A stretch of 64,000 bases of DNA from CAVYGM01 sp963768025. Lineage in GTDB: Bacteria > Bacteroidota > Bacteroidia > Cytophagales > Spirosomataceae. How positions within the stretch are numbered: position 1 is the first letter of the stretch; the number at the start of each line of letters is the position of its first letter. Location of the stretch: NCBI GenBank assembly GCA_963768025.1, contig CAVYGM010000033.1:87737-151736 (forward strand), written 5' to 3'. Under the pieces are notes generated by a model, which did not search any database, was not told the DNA's origin, and saw only the letters and a program-made list of their open reading frames with translations. Made by a program: the position numbers and the translations under genes. Shown piece after piece: positions 36,136 through 44,246 of this stretch.

Positions 36136-38055
36136 TTGCTGCTTTCTGCACAAAGGTACCCAAGCCGTGGATCGAACTTTTTCGGACTTGGAATCATTAC
36201 ATGGATAACTATACTGCTACCAAAATTGAAACTACCTTCTTCATCCAATAACTCTACCACTCAGTCGCTTCGGAAACGTTTTTCAGCCCTTCAAAATCTG
36301 CCGCCGTTTTTTCGATTGGTTTGGAATACCAATAAGCCGCTCACCGTAGGAAACGTGGTTTTCCGGTTGTTGAAAGCCGGCATACCGGTACTGATGCTGT
36401 ACATTGGGAAGGAGATAATCGACGAGATTATCCGCCTGCTGGCCAACGGCGGTTCGCAGCGCTACCTCTGGACCATGGTGGCAGCGGAGCTGGGGCTAAC
36501 CATCGTGTCGGATCTACTGAGTCGCCTCATCGGCCTGTGCGATAGCCTGTTGGGCGACCTGGTGGCTAATAAAACCTCCGTGGATCTGGTCCACCACGCC
36601 GCTCAGCTGGATCTGTACCAGTTTGAAAACCCGGTGTTCTATGATAAGCTCGAACGCGCCCGCCGCCAGACCACCAGCCGCACGGTGCTGCTTTCACAGG
36701 TACTTTCCCAGTTGCAGGATATTCTGTCGCTGCTGCTCCTTGGAGCGGGACTGGTGGCGTTCAATCCCTGGCTAATCCTGATCCTGATTCTGGCGGTGAT
36801 TCCTTCCTTTCTGGGAGAAACCCATTTCAACGAACGTACCTACTCCCTTACCCGTAGCTGGACCCCCGAGCGCCGTGAACTCGATTACCTGCGCTACATC
36901 GGTGCCAGTGCGGAAACCGCCAAGGAAGTGAAAGTGTTTGGCCTGGAAAAGTACCTGACCCAACGGTTTAAAGTCCTGTCGGACAAATATTACGAAGAAA
37001 ACAAAAAAATTGTCCTCAGCCGGGCCGCCTGGGGCTACTCACTGGCTGCGCTGGGTACCTTTGCTTACTACGGTGCCTATGTTTTTATCCTGTTCCAGAC
37101 CCTGGCCGCGCTTATCACCATCGGCACCATGACGTTCCTTTCGGGGTCTTTCCAGCGGATGCATGGCATGCTGCAAGGTATCATGAGTCGGTTTTCGAGC
37201 ATTGCCGAGAGTGCTTTGTACTTGCAGGACCTGTTTGATTTCTTTGCCATCACCCCCACCATTGTGGCTAACGCCGAAGGATTAAAGGTACCTACCCCCA
37301 TTCGGGAAGGTTTTACCTTCGAGAACGTGAGCTTCAAGTACCCCGACAGCGATCGGTGGGCCATCCGCAATCTGAGCTTTACGTTGCACCCCAACGAAAA
37401 GCTGGCGCTGGTGGGTGAAAACGGCGCGGGTAAGACTACGCTGGTGAAGCTACTGGCCCGCCTGTACGTACCCACGGAGGGACAAATCCTACTGGATGGC
37501 CTACCGCTGGAAGCCTACAGTCTGGCCGATTTGCGGGCCAGCATCGGCATCATTTTTCAGGACTACATCCGCTACGAGATGACGATTTCGGAAAATATTG
37601 CCGTGGGCGACATTGAACGACGCGACGACGAAGCCCTCATTTCCGAGTCGGCGCAGAAGAGCCTGGCGAGCGAGGTAGTGGACAAGCTTCCCGCTCGTTT
37701 TCAGCAGGTACTGGGCAAGCGCTTCAAGGATGGCACCGAACTATCGGGCGGACAGTGGCAAAAGGTAGCTCTGGCGCGCGCCTACATGCGTGATGCGCAG
37801 CTGGTAGTGCTCGACGAACCCACCTCGGCCCTCGACGCCCGCGCCGAGCACGAGGTATTCCAGCGATTCAGCCGGTTGATCAAGGGTAAAATGGCGGTAC
37901 TGATTTCCCATCGCTTCTCTACGGTACGGATGGCCGACCGGATACTCTTTCTGGAAAACGGCACGCTGCTGGAATACGGCTCGCACGAAGAGCTATTGGC
38001 CATGAACGGCAAATACGCCGAACTTTTCAATCTTCAGGCGCAAGGATATCAGTAA
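36136..38055 (+). CDS. ABC transporter, fused permease and ATPase (exporter type)
   Basis: Up to 639 residues. About six membrane helices (from residue 70 to about 365) are followed by an ATPase domain with Walker A GENGAGKTT near 427-435, signature LSGGQWQKVALARA near 535, Walker B LVVLDEPTSALD near 555 and H-loop ISHRFSTV near 590. It is a homodimeric half-transporter like MsbA or peptide/lipid exporters. The start is uncertain: the first 30-50 codons have no family match and begin with a non-ATG codon, so a start near codon 31 to 45 is more likely. The substrate is unknown. Confidence 0.9.
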   Translation: MLLSAQRYPSRGSNFFGLGIITWITILLPKLKLPSSSNNSTTQSLRKRFSALQNLPPFFRLVWNTNKPLTVGNVVFRLLKAGIPVLMLYIGKEIIDEIIRLLANGGSQRYLWTMVAAELGLTIVSDLLSRLIGLCDSLLGDLVANKTSVDLVHHAAQLDLYQFENPVFYDKLERARRQTTSRTVLLSQVLSQLQDILSLLLLGAGLVAFNPWLILILILAVIPSFLGETHFNERTYSLTRSWTPERRELDYLRYIGASAETAKEVKVFGLEKYLTQRFKVLSDKYYEENKKIVLSRAAWGYSLAALGTFAYYGAYVFILFQTLAALITIGTMTFLSGSFQRMHGMLQGIMSRFSSIAESALYLQDLFDFFAITPTIVANAEGLKVPTPIREGFTFENVSFKYPDSDRWAIRNLSFTLHPNEKLALVGENGAGKTTLVKLLARLYVPTEGQILLDGLPLEAYSLADLRASIGIIFQDYIRYEMTISENIAVGDIERRDDEALISESAQKSLASEVVDKLPARFQQVLGKRFKDGTELSGGQWQKVALARAYMRDAQLVVLDEPTSALDARAEHEVFQRFSRLIKGKMAVLISHRFSTVRMADRILFLENGTLLEYGSHEELLAMNGKYAELFNLQAQGYQ

Positions 38056-38218
38056 ATCCCTACTCGCCTGATTGAGTTATATTGGCAGGTAGTTACTGTG
38101 AACTGGTTTTTCTGGTCGTGGGGATGGGGTAGGTACGTAATTTTCTAAAAATCACACTCTTTGAAATGTAAGCTAAGTCCTGACCATAAAAATAGCACCC
38201 CCTGGTAGCGTGTGTGGT

Positions 38219-38226
38219 TATTTTTG
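38219..38226 (+). promoter_or_regulatory. -7 promoter element for the haem-binding protein gene
   Basis: TATTTTTG is an exact TAnnTTTG match, 54 bases before the ATG at 38280, and it supports that start over an in-frame start at 38214. Confidence 0.5.
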
Positions 38227-38279
38227 TCGTATTTTGGACCCAGCTAAATTCGGTTCTATTTCTTCAATCTACCCCTCTT

Positions 38280-38795
38280 ATGGCACTCAAAATCTTTATC
38301 GTCCTCGCGGCATTGCTCGTACTCGCCCAGTTCATCCGACCCGAGCGAAATGAATCCGACGACCGTACCTACGACATTTCTACCAAATACACGGTCCCTA
38401 CCGACGTAGCTCACGTCCTGGAAGTAGCCTGTAACGACTGCCACTCCAACAAGACTGTCTATCCCTGGTATTTCAGCGTTCAGCCCGTAGCGTACTGGCT
38501 CGATGCCCACGTCAATGATGGCAAAAGGCATCTCAACTTTTCGGAATTTACCAAGCGTCCTCTGGCCATCCAGAATCACAAACTGGAAGAAATTATCGAG
38601 ATGGTAGAAGAAAAAGAAATGCCCATGAAAGAGTATACCTATCTGGGTATGCACCCCGAGGCTAACCTCACCGACCAGCAACGTGAGCTGATCGTGGGCT
38701 GGGCCAAAGCACAAATGGATACGCTGAAAGCCAACTATCCGGCCGACAGCCTAAAAATGAAACCGCGCCCTAGCCAGCCTGCTCCGGCTTCTTAA
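38280..38795 (+). CDS. Haem-binding domain protein (Haem_bd family)
   Basis: 171 residues from ATG 38280. A single N-terminal membrane anchor (ALKIFIVLAALLVLAQFI) leads to a periplasmic domain with one c-type haem site, Cys51-X2-Cys54-His55 in ACNDCHSNKTVYPWY. The distinctive FSVQPVAYWLDAHVNDGKRH pattern is the Haem_bd family. It may carry electrons or sense redox or gas ligands. It is followed 56 bases later by the dienelactone hydrolase gene and may share a transcript with it. Confidence 0.9.
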   Translation: MALKIFIVLAALLVLAQFIRPERNESDDRTYDISTKYTVPTDVAHVLEVACNDCHSNKTVYPWYFSVQPVAYWLDAHVNDGKRHLNFSEFTKRPLAIQNHKLEEIIEMVEEKEMPMKEYTYLGMHPEANLTDQQRELIVGWAKAQMDTLKANYPADSLKMKPRPSQPAPAS

Positions 38796-38851
38796 ACAAA
38801 TGACCGGGAAAACGACTTTATCATTGTCATAAACACTAACTGTTCATTTAT

Positions 38852-39742
38852 ATGGTAAAATTCCTCGTTTCCTTTCATTTGATCATGGCCGGCTTGTTCG
38901 GTTTTTTTTCCTGGCCGCCCACATCGGAAGTTGCAACTACCTCCATTCCGGTATGCCATACCGTGGCGCTCACAACCCCGGTTTTTCCGGCCGAAGGCAT
39001 GAAGCAGTTTGCGATGGATCCTGCTTTTCAGGCCCTGCACCTGTCGCCCCTTCCCCTTGCCTACGAAGGCGTGGGCAAGACAATCACCTTCAAAGCACCC
39101 GACGGGATGGATGCCAGTGGGTATTTCATCAAAGCAAAAAAGAACAGCGATAAGTGGTTGTTTGTGTACCAGGAGTGGTGGGGGCTCAATGACTACATCC
39201 GCCGGCAATCAGACCAGTTTTATAAGGATCTGGGTGAGGAAGTAAACGTGCTGGCGCTGGATATGTACGACGGAAAGTCAACGGAGAATCCACAGGAGGC
39301 GGGCAAACTCATGATGGGTACCAAAGAAGACCGCCTGGTCAGCATTGTAAAAGGCGGCATGGACTTCGCGGGCACCAAGGCCAAAATTGCCAACGTAGGC
39401 TGGTGTTTTGGTGGTGGATGGTCGCTGCGCTCGGGCCTGATCGGCGGCGACAATACCGTGGGTACGGTCATGTACTATGGCATGCCCGTGCAGGACGTAG
39501 AGCAGCTCAAAAAACTGAACAGTGATGTGCTGGGGTTATTTGCTACCGAGGAGCGCATTTCCAAAACGGTCATTGAGCAGTTTGACGCCAATATGAAGAA
39601 AGCAGGCAAGGATCTTACGTATAAGATTTTTCCCGGCGTCCACGGCTTTGCCAATCCCAGCAACCCCAAATACGACGAAGATAATGCCAAGGTAGCTTAC
39701 GGAATGGCCTTAGGGTATCTCAAAAAGCGGTTGAAGGTGTAA
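38852..39742 (+). CDS. Exported dienelactone hydrolase-family protein
   Basis: 296 residues with an N-terminal hydrophobic signal (LVSFHLIMAGLFGFFS). The DLH fold carries the nucleophile Cys185 in GWCFGGG, His264 in PGVHGF and Glu108 in QEWWGLN. The usual acid Asp position reads ATEERIS, so a Glu (233 or 234) probably replaces it. Members hydrolyse lactones or esters; the natural substrate is unknown. An export signal is less usual for the classical enzyme. It ends in a strong terminator at 39781-39826. Confidence 0.88.
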   Translation: MVKFLVSFHLIMAGLFGFFSWPPTSEVATTSIPVCHTVALTTPVFPAEGMKQFAMDPAFQALHLSPLPLAYEGVGKTITFKAPDGMDASGYFIKAKKNSDKWLFVYQEWWGLNDYIRRQSDQFYKDLGEEVNVLALDMYDGKSTENPQEAGKLMMGTKEDRLVSIVKGGMDFAGTKAKIANVGWCFGGGWSLRSGLIGGDNTVGTVMYYGMPVQDVEQLKKLNSDVLGLFATEERISKTVIEQFDANMKKAGKDLTYKIFPGVHGFANPSNPKYDEDNAKVAYGMALGYLKKRLKV

Positions 39743-39780
39743 GAAGCTCCAAGTCCGTCACTAGGCGATTTGTATTACCA

Positions 39781-39826
39781 ATCCGGAAGCAGGGGTAAAT
39801 ACCCTGCTTCCGGATTTTTTATTTTG
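39781..39826 (+). terminator. Intrinsic terminator after the dienelactone hydrolase gene
   Basis: Stem ATCCGGAAGCAGGG (39781-39794) pairs with CCCTGCTTCCGGAT (39802-39815) with a short loop and a following T tract. Confidence 0.93.
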
Positions 39827-40447
39827 CTTCCCTCCTAGGAATCAGGTCGTTCGCCTGTTGACACTTCATCCTGTCTTATTAGGCTCTGTTTTTTGGCATT
39901 AATATTGCTTACTACTGAAATCTTCAAAAGTGTATCATTTAGATACATAGATTAATACATTGACCTTCAAAGCAATTGATGGAATAGGGTAACTGATTGT
40001 GAATATATCCAAAATAAGTGCAATTAAATACCCAAATAAAATCAAAACAAGGCTCTTTTTTACGAAAAAAAAATAAATATACCTCTTTATGTAAAATGGC
40101 CTAAAACTGGCTCAAAAATTGTTAAAATTCAGCTAGTGAAATTGAAAGATGATCTGATTTCCAAGATCAGAAGCACTTCAAGGGGGAATTTTATCAAATT
40201 CCCTCATCATTATTAGAAGTCAATCCATTCCCAAAGAGCGTATTCCCGAAAAAAATACTGGCCATTGAATAGAGGTAGGTACGTATACCACCTTGGAATA
40301 GTTATAAAAATTATTCGTAAAGTAATTTAAGTTACATCTTTTTTTTAGTTTTTTATTGTTGACGGGAGATGGTTTTCAGATCAAGAGTTTAATGTCAGAA
40401 ACTAGCTGATTCAATTTGCCCCCTCTTCTTTATTAACCCATGCTGGA
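39827..40447. other. Long AT-rich intergenic region before the surface-protein island
   Basis: About 620 bases with no convincing gene. It is richer in A and T than both flanks, with runs such as a 9-base A run near 40064. A small hairpin CTGAT/ATCAG near 40150-40168 is seen. No exact -7 element was found, although it must drive the downstream genes. Confidence 0.5.
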
Positions 40448-40792
40448 ATGAAGTTATTTTTATGTAGGAGCCTTACTATTTTTCTATGGTTTTTCGTGCT
40501 TGGGGCTCTGGTTCCCGTACAGGGGCAAACAACACAGACATTTTCATCGGGATCGTACATCATTGATATGGGCGTTGCGCCGCAGACCTATAGCAATTGT
40601 CCAAAACCCTATGGCCTGGTGTACGCCTTGCTACCGGCAGGCGTGCCCATTGTCTGGAGTATCACTAGTACCGAGGGAAAGGACGGGATAGATTTTACGC
40701 ATACCGGAAATTTTACATGTAAGGTTAAAGAGATCTTCTTGGGCGAGGAAAGGGACTTCTTGTCAACTCATCATACTTTTTGTGCCTTGTGA
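40448..40792 (+). CDS. Short secreted protein, resembles a truncated adhesin N-terminal domain
   Basis: 114 residues. A signal peptide ending near VQGQ (residue 27) is followed by a short mature part, with KPYGLVYALLPAGVPIVWSI and GKDGIDFTHTG. This stretch resembles the N-terminal region of large Bacteroidota DUF11 proteins, where it continues for hundreds of residues. Here it ends after about 30 unmatched residues. It may be a remnant of a truncated or frameshifted gene. The stop overlaps the next gene's GTG start (GTGA, 40789-40792), so translation could be coupled. Confidence 0.6.
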   Translation: MKLFLCRSLTIFLWFFVLGALVPVQGQTTQTFSSGSYIIDMGVAPQTYSNCPKPYGLVYALLPAGVPIVWSITSTEGKDGIDFTHTGNFTCKVKEIFLGEERDFLSTHHTFCAL

Positions 40793-43461
40793 AAAACACA
40801 TACCCCCACTTGACAATCAGGACTCTTTTATTATTCATAGTTACTTTGACTATAAAGCATTCGTTTGCTCAAACGAATGTAAGTTACTTTGTTCCACTTC
40901 CGGATCAGGATATACATAGCTCCCTGAAAGTATACACGGATGCCAGGAGCACCAGCATCAGCAGTTCCATCAATTCGGTCATCTCCATTGCCGTCGTGGA
41001 GGATGGGGCCGTGGTCCGCTACGACCACTGGGAGGACGGCTACGAGGCCAACATCAACAGCCCCATCCAATCCACCACCCGGGTGTGGGGGGACAACAAC
41101 CCCGCCAACGGCATCCCCCCGGGCTATGCCACGGATGTGCTCATATGCGGCAGTGTAATCACGCTCGAGAACGTGGTGCCCATTCCAAGGGTAGCCAGCA
41201 ACGTGCTCTTCGACGGCCGTGACAGGATCGCCTCTAACCGCAGCCTGGCCATTTCCAGAGCGGGCTGGGCGCCCACCCCTGGCACCGTACTGGCCGGGGC
41301 GGTTGAGGTACTCGACAGGTCCTCGCAGGGTACGGACTTCAAAGTGCCCGTCGGCCAGAACACGGCCGGATCGGCCTCCATGTTCGAGCGCACCGAGCTC
41401 TACATCATGGCCTACGACAACGCCACCAGCGTGCAGGTGGACGCCGACGCCAACGGCAGCTTCGAACTGACCCGAACCCTGGCCATGGGTGAGAGTTACC
41501 GAATGCCGGGAGGCGTGCTCCAAGGCGCCAGGGTGCTGGCCAGCAAGAATGTCCAGGTGCACATTCTGACCGGCGATGTGGGTGCGAGTTACGAAAGCCG
41601 GTGGTTCACCCTGTTCCCCACCGCCAACTGGGGCAATGCCTACTACAGCCCGGTGGCCACCACCAACGTCAACGCCAAGGCGGTCGTTTTCCTCTACAAT
41701 CCGAACGGGGCCTCGCTTTCCGTCACGGCCACCACGGCCACGGGCACCACGGCCATCACCGTGCCCGCCAACGGGACGGCGCGGTATGTGATGCCCCAGA
41801 ACAGCGGGGCCCTATTTTCTAGTACGGGGGCTCCTTTCTTTGCGGTGACGACCATCGACAGCGACAACGCCGATTCGGGAAACCAGACCTATGACTGGGG
41901 CATGACCCTGCTGCCCGAGTCCTACCTCTCCCAGTCCCTGACGGTGGGCTGGGGGCCGGGCTCGAGCAACCTGTCGGCCAACGGCAGCCCCGTGTGGGTG
42001 ATGGCCCGCAAGGCCACCACCATCTACGTGGATCTTGACGGAGACCCGCTCACCGGACCGCTGACCGACCCCAATGGTCAGAAGTACAACTATACCGTAG
42101 CGCTGAGCCCCTACCAGTCGTTCCGGATCTACGACAATACGGACAACAGCCAGACCGGTATGCGGGTGTACACCCTCGACGGGGCCAAAATCGCCGCCGC
42201 CTGGGGACAGGACCCCTCGGTGGCCGGCCCGGGCAACCCTTTCCTGGACATGGGCACCACCATCCCCCCCGCCCTGGTGCTCAACTCCTTCAAAACGGCC
42301 GACATCACCACCGACTCGGACGGCGACAAGCAGGTGGACCCCAATGACGTGGTCACCTACCGCATCATCGTCTCCAACCGGGCGACCTACGACGCCATCA
42401 GCATCACCGTCGCCGACACGTTGCCCAGCCAACTGCAGTACATTTCGGGCTCGATGGTGCGTAAGAGCAGCGTGCCGGCCAACAACGGACCGGTGGCCAA
42501 TAGCGGCGCCACCGCATTCCCCCTGGACGAGGGGGGCAGATCCCTGGGCACCTTCCTGGCCAACCAGGTGGACACGCTGGAATTCAGGGTGACGGCCCTG
42601 GGGACGGTCACGAGCCTGTCTCAGGTCAGGAACACGGCGCGCATCGCCACCTCGGACGGGCGCTCCTACTCGCCGTCGGTGACCCTGCCGGTGGACAACA
42701 CCTTCACGGGCTGTGTCATCGACTTCACGAATTCGGCCTACACGACCACCGCGCCAAGCTACCAGGTCAATAGCCCGGTCTATATCAAATTGACTGCGAC
42801 CTACCTGAACACCAGCTCGACCACCATTCAGACGGTGCAGGTGACCCTGAAAAACAACACGAACGGCGACTCCGAGCTCATGACGCTGACGGAGACCGGT
42901 AATAATACGGGGATCTTTACCGCATCGCGCCCCACGTCGAATTCGGCGGGCGACGCCACCAACGACGGCACGCTGAAGGCCCTGATCGGGCACTCCATCA
43001 CGGTGACCCACACCAATAGCTTCTACGGCGACGAATGCTCCAAAACGGCTACTATCACGCCGCTCACCTTCACTAAGCCGCTGTACCTGAGCACCGACGG
43101 TACGGGCAGCCCCGACCAGGACCTGGACCGAATTCACCCTGGCCTGGTGACTCCCGTGGACAATACCACGGCCACCAGCCAGCAGATTGGGTTCGTAGGT
43201 ACCGTAGGCCAATCCAACGGCGTAGCCATTTGGCACGAAAACGGGATCACCGACACCCCAGTACAAAGTTTACGACGGAACTGCCAATACTTTCGGGTCC
43301 GAGCTTACCACCCCCACGGTCGACAGCAACCGAGCTGGCACGCTCATGTCGGCCCAGTCGCCCACCGATCAAAACGAGGCCTTTATGCTGGAGGTTACCC
43401 TCGGGAGGACGATATATCTTCATCGCTGGAATGGCTCCAGCTGGGTGGCGGGTACGTTTAA
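40789..43461 (+). CDS. Giant DUF11 surface protein, N-terminal part
   Basis: First part of a reconstructed gene of about 4,720 codons (40789-54957), broken by six single extra bases. The GTG at 40789 gives a signal peptide ending HSFAQ. Residues about 25-490 form a large domain with YDHWEDGYEANINSPIQSTT, which I do not recognise by name. A DUF11-like domain begins near residue 500 (KQVDPNDVVTYRIIVSNRAT). From about residue 640 come Ca-rich-looking modules (DGRSYSPSV, GDSELMTLTETGNNTGIF). True frame is lost near 43261, where dropping the G of CCAGTACAAAG restores YKVYDGTANT. No catalytic motif seen. GC content rises sharply at about 40,935. Confidence 0.75.
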   Translation: MKNTYPHLTIRTLLLFIVTLTIKHSFAQTNVSYFVPLPDQDIHSSLKVYTDARSTSISSSINSVISIAVVEDGAVVRYDHWEDGYEANINSPIQSTTRVWGDNNPANGIPPGYATDVLICGSVITLENVVPIPRVASNVLFDGRDRIASNRSLAISRAGWAPTPGTVLAGAVEVLDRSSQGTDFKVPVGQNTAGSASMFERTELYIMAYDNATSVQVDADANGSFELTRTLAMGESYRMPGGVLQGARVLASKNVQVHILTGDVGASYESRWFTLFPTANWGNAYYSPVATTNVNAKAVVFLYNPNGASLSVTATTATGTTAITVPANGTARYVMPQNSGALFSSTGAPFFAVTTIDSDNADSGNQTYDWGMTLLPESYLSQSLTVGWGPGSSNLSANGSPVWVMARKATTIYVDLDGDPLTGPLTDPNGQKYNYTVALSPYQSFRIYDNTDNSQTGMRVYTLDGAKIAAAWGQDPSVAGPGNPFLDMGTTIPPALVLNSFKTADITTDSDGDKQVDPNDVVTYRIIVSNRATYDAISITVADTLPSQLQYISGSMVRKSSVPANNGPVANSGATAFPLDEGGRSLGTFLANQVDTLEFRVTALGTVTSLSQVRNTARIATSDGRSYSPSVTLPVDNTFTGCVIDFTNSAYTTTAPSYQVNSPVYIKLTATYLNTSSTTIQTVQVTLKNNTNGDSELMTLTETGNNTGIFTASRPTSNSAGDATNDGTLKALIGHSITVTHTNSFYGDECSKTATITPLTFTKPLYLSTDGTGSPDQDLDRIHPGLVTPVDNTTATSQQIGFVGTVGQSNGVAIWHENGITDTPVQSLRRNCQYFRVRAYHPHGRQQPSWHAHVGPVAHRSKRGLYAGGYPREDDISSSLEWLQLGGGYV

Positions 43462-43945
43462 CCCCGTGGGGGGAGGTATCACAAAAGACGATATATATTT
43501 CGGAGCCCAGATCGCCTACTCGCCCAATGGCAATGCCATGCTGGTGTGGGACGACGATGTGAATGACAACATTATCCACTACCGCACCTGGAACGGCACC
43601 AGCAAGGTCTGGTCGGCCGAGCAGACGGCCGCTATTACCATCACTCCCAACAACAAGGCCGTGCTGAATATGAGGCTGGCGGCCAAGCCCACGTCCGGGG
43701 CCACGGAAATGGTGCTGGCCTTCACCGATGACGGGGACAACCGGGACTACGCCATGGTATGGAACGGCAGCAGTTGGGGAAACCAAATTGAGTTGACGAG
43801 GCTGCCATCACAGGACAAGAGGGATGTATGGGTGACCTACGAAGCCCTTACCGGCCGGGCTATGGTGGCTTACTCCAAGGACGGCGAATCCAGGTTCAGT
43901 TTTCTACCGAATATGGGACGGAAGCGCCTGGGGGGCGGAAGCTAG
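43346..43945 (+). CDS. Giant DUF11 surface protein, second part
   Basis: True coding in this frame runs from about 43262 (YKVYDGTANTFGSELTTPTV) to about 43890. It has WNGS/WDGS-type beta repeats (RWNGSSWVAGTFNPV, RTWNGTSKVWSAEQT, VWNGSSWGNQIELT), like a propeller or Asp-box-like segment. One extra T near 43891 breaks the frame; removing it gives ESRSVFYRIWDGSAWGAEAS. Confidence 0.65.
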   Translation: MSAQSPTDQNEAFMLEVTLGRTIYLHRWNGSSWVAGTFNPVGGGITKDDIYFGAQIAYSPNGNAMLVWDDDVNDNIIHYRTWNGTSKVWSAEQTAAITITPNNKAVLNMRLAAKPTSGATEMVLAFTDDGDNRDYAMVWNGSSWGNQIELTRLPSQDKRDVWVTYEALTGRAMVAYSKDGESRFSFLPNMGRKRLGGGS

Positions 43946-44027
43946 CCTGGGTTTTCCAGCCGGGGTATCAGGTAGGGTAGTTTTTAGCAAACTGGCTTCC
44001 GATCGTGCCAGCAACCGCATTGCTCTG

Positions 44028-44246
44028 GTGAGTACAACTTCGAATGGTGACCTCTGGTTTGCACTTTGGGACGGAACGACCTGGGGCGCTCCGGTGGTAG
44101 GAGTACTCGCCAAGGTAAACAGAATTAACACCGCAGTGGCTGATGTGGCCTTTGAAAGCACTTCCGGCGACCTGTTAGCGGTATTTTGGAACAGTGACTT
44201 TCAGTACGGTCCAGTACCGGACCCTCAGTGGGGGGGTCTTGTCTAA
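44028..44246 (+). CDS. Giant DUF11 surface protein, third part
   Basis: True coding in this frame runs from about 43893 to 44196 (VFYRIWDGSAWGAEASLGFP, then FALWDGTTWGAPVVGVLAKV). It carries further W-D-G-S/T-type repeats. One extra T near 44196 breaks the frame; removing it joins FWNSDF to STVQYRTLSGG. Confidence 0.6.
   Translation: MSTTSNGDLWFALWDGTTWGAPVVGVLAKVNRINTAVADVAFESTSGDLLAVFWNSDFQYGPVPDPQWGGLV

Noticed and set aside
41812..43266. 484-codon open frame on the minus strand opposite the giant gene
   Set aside because: It is a shadow of a GC-rich coding strand: the translation is Arg/Gly/Val-rich, has no signal peptide or recognisable motif, and the plus strand carries a clear protein.
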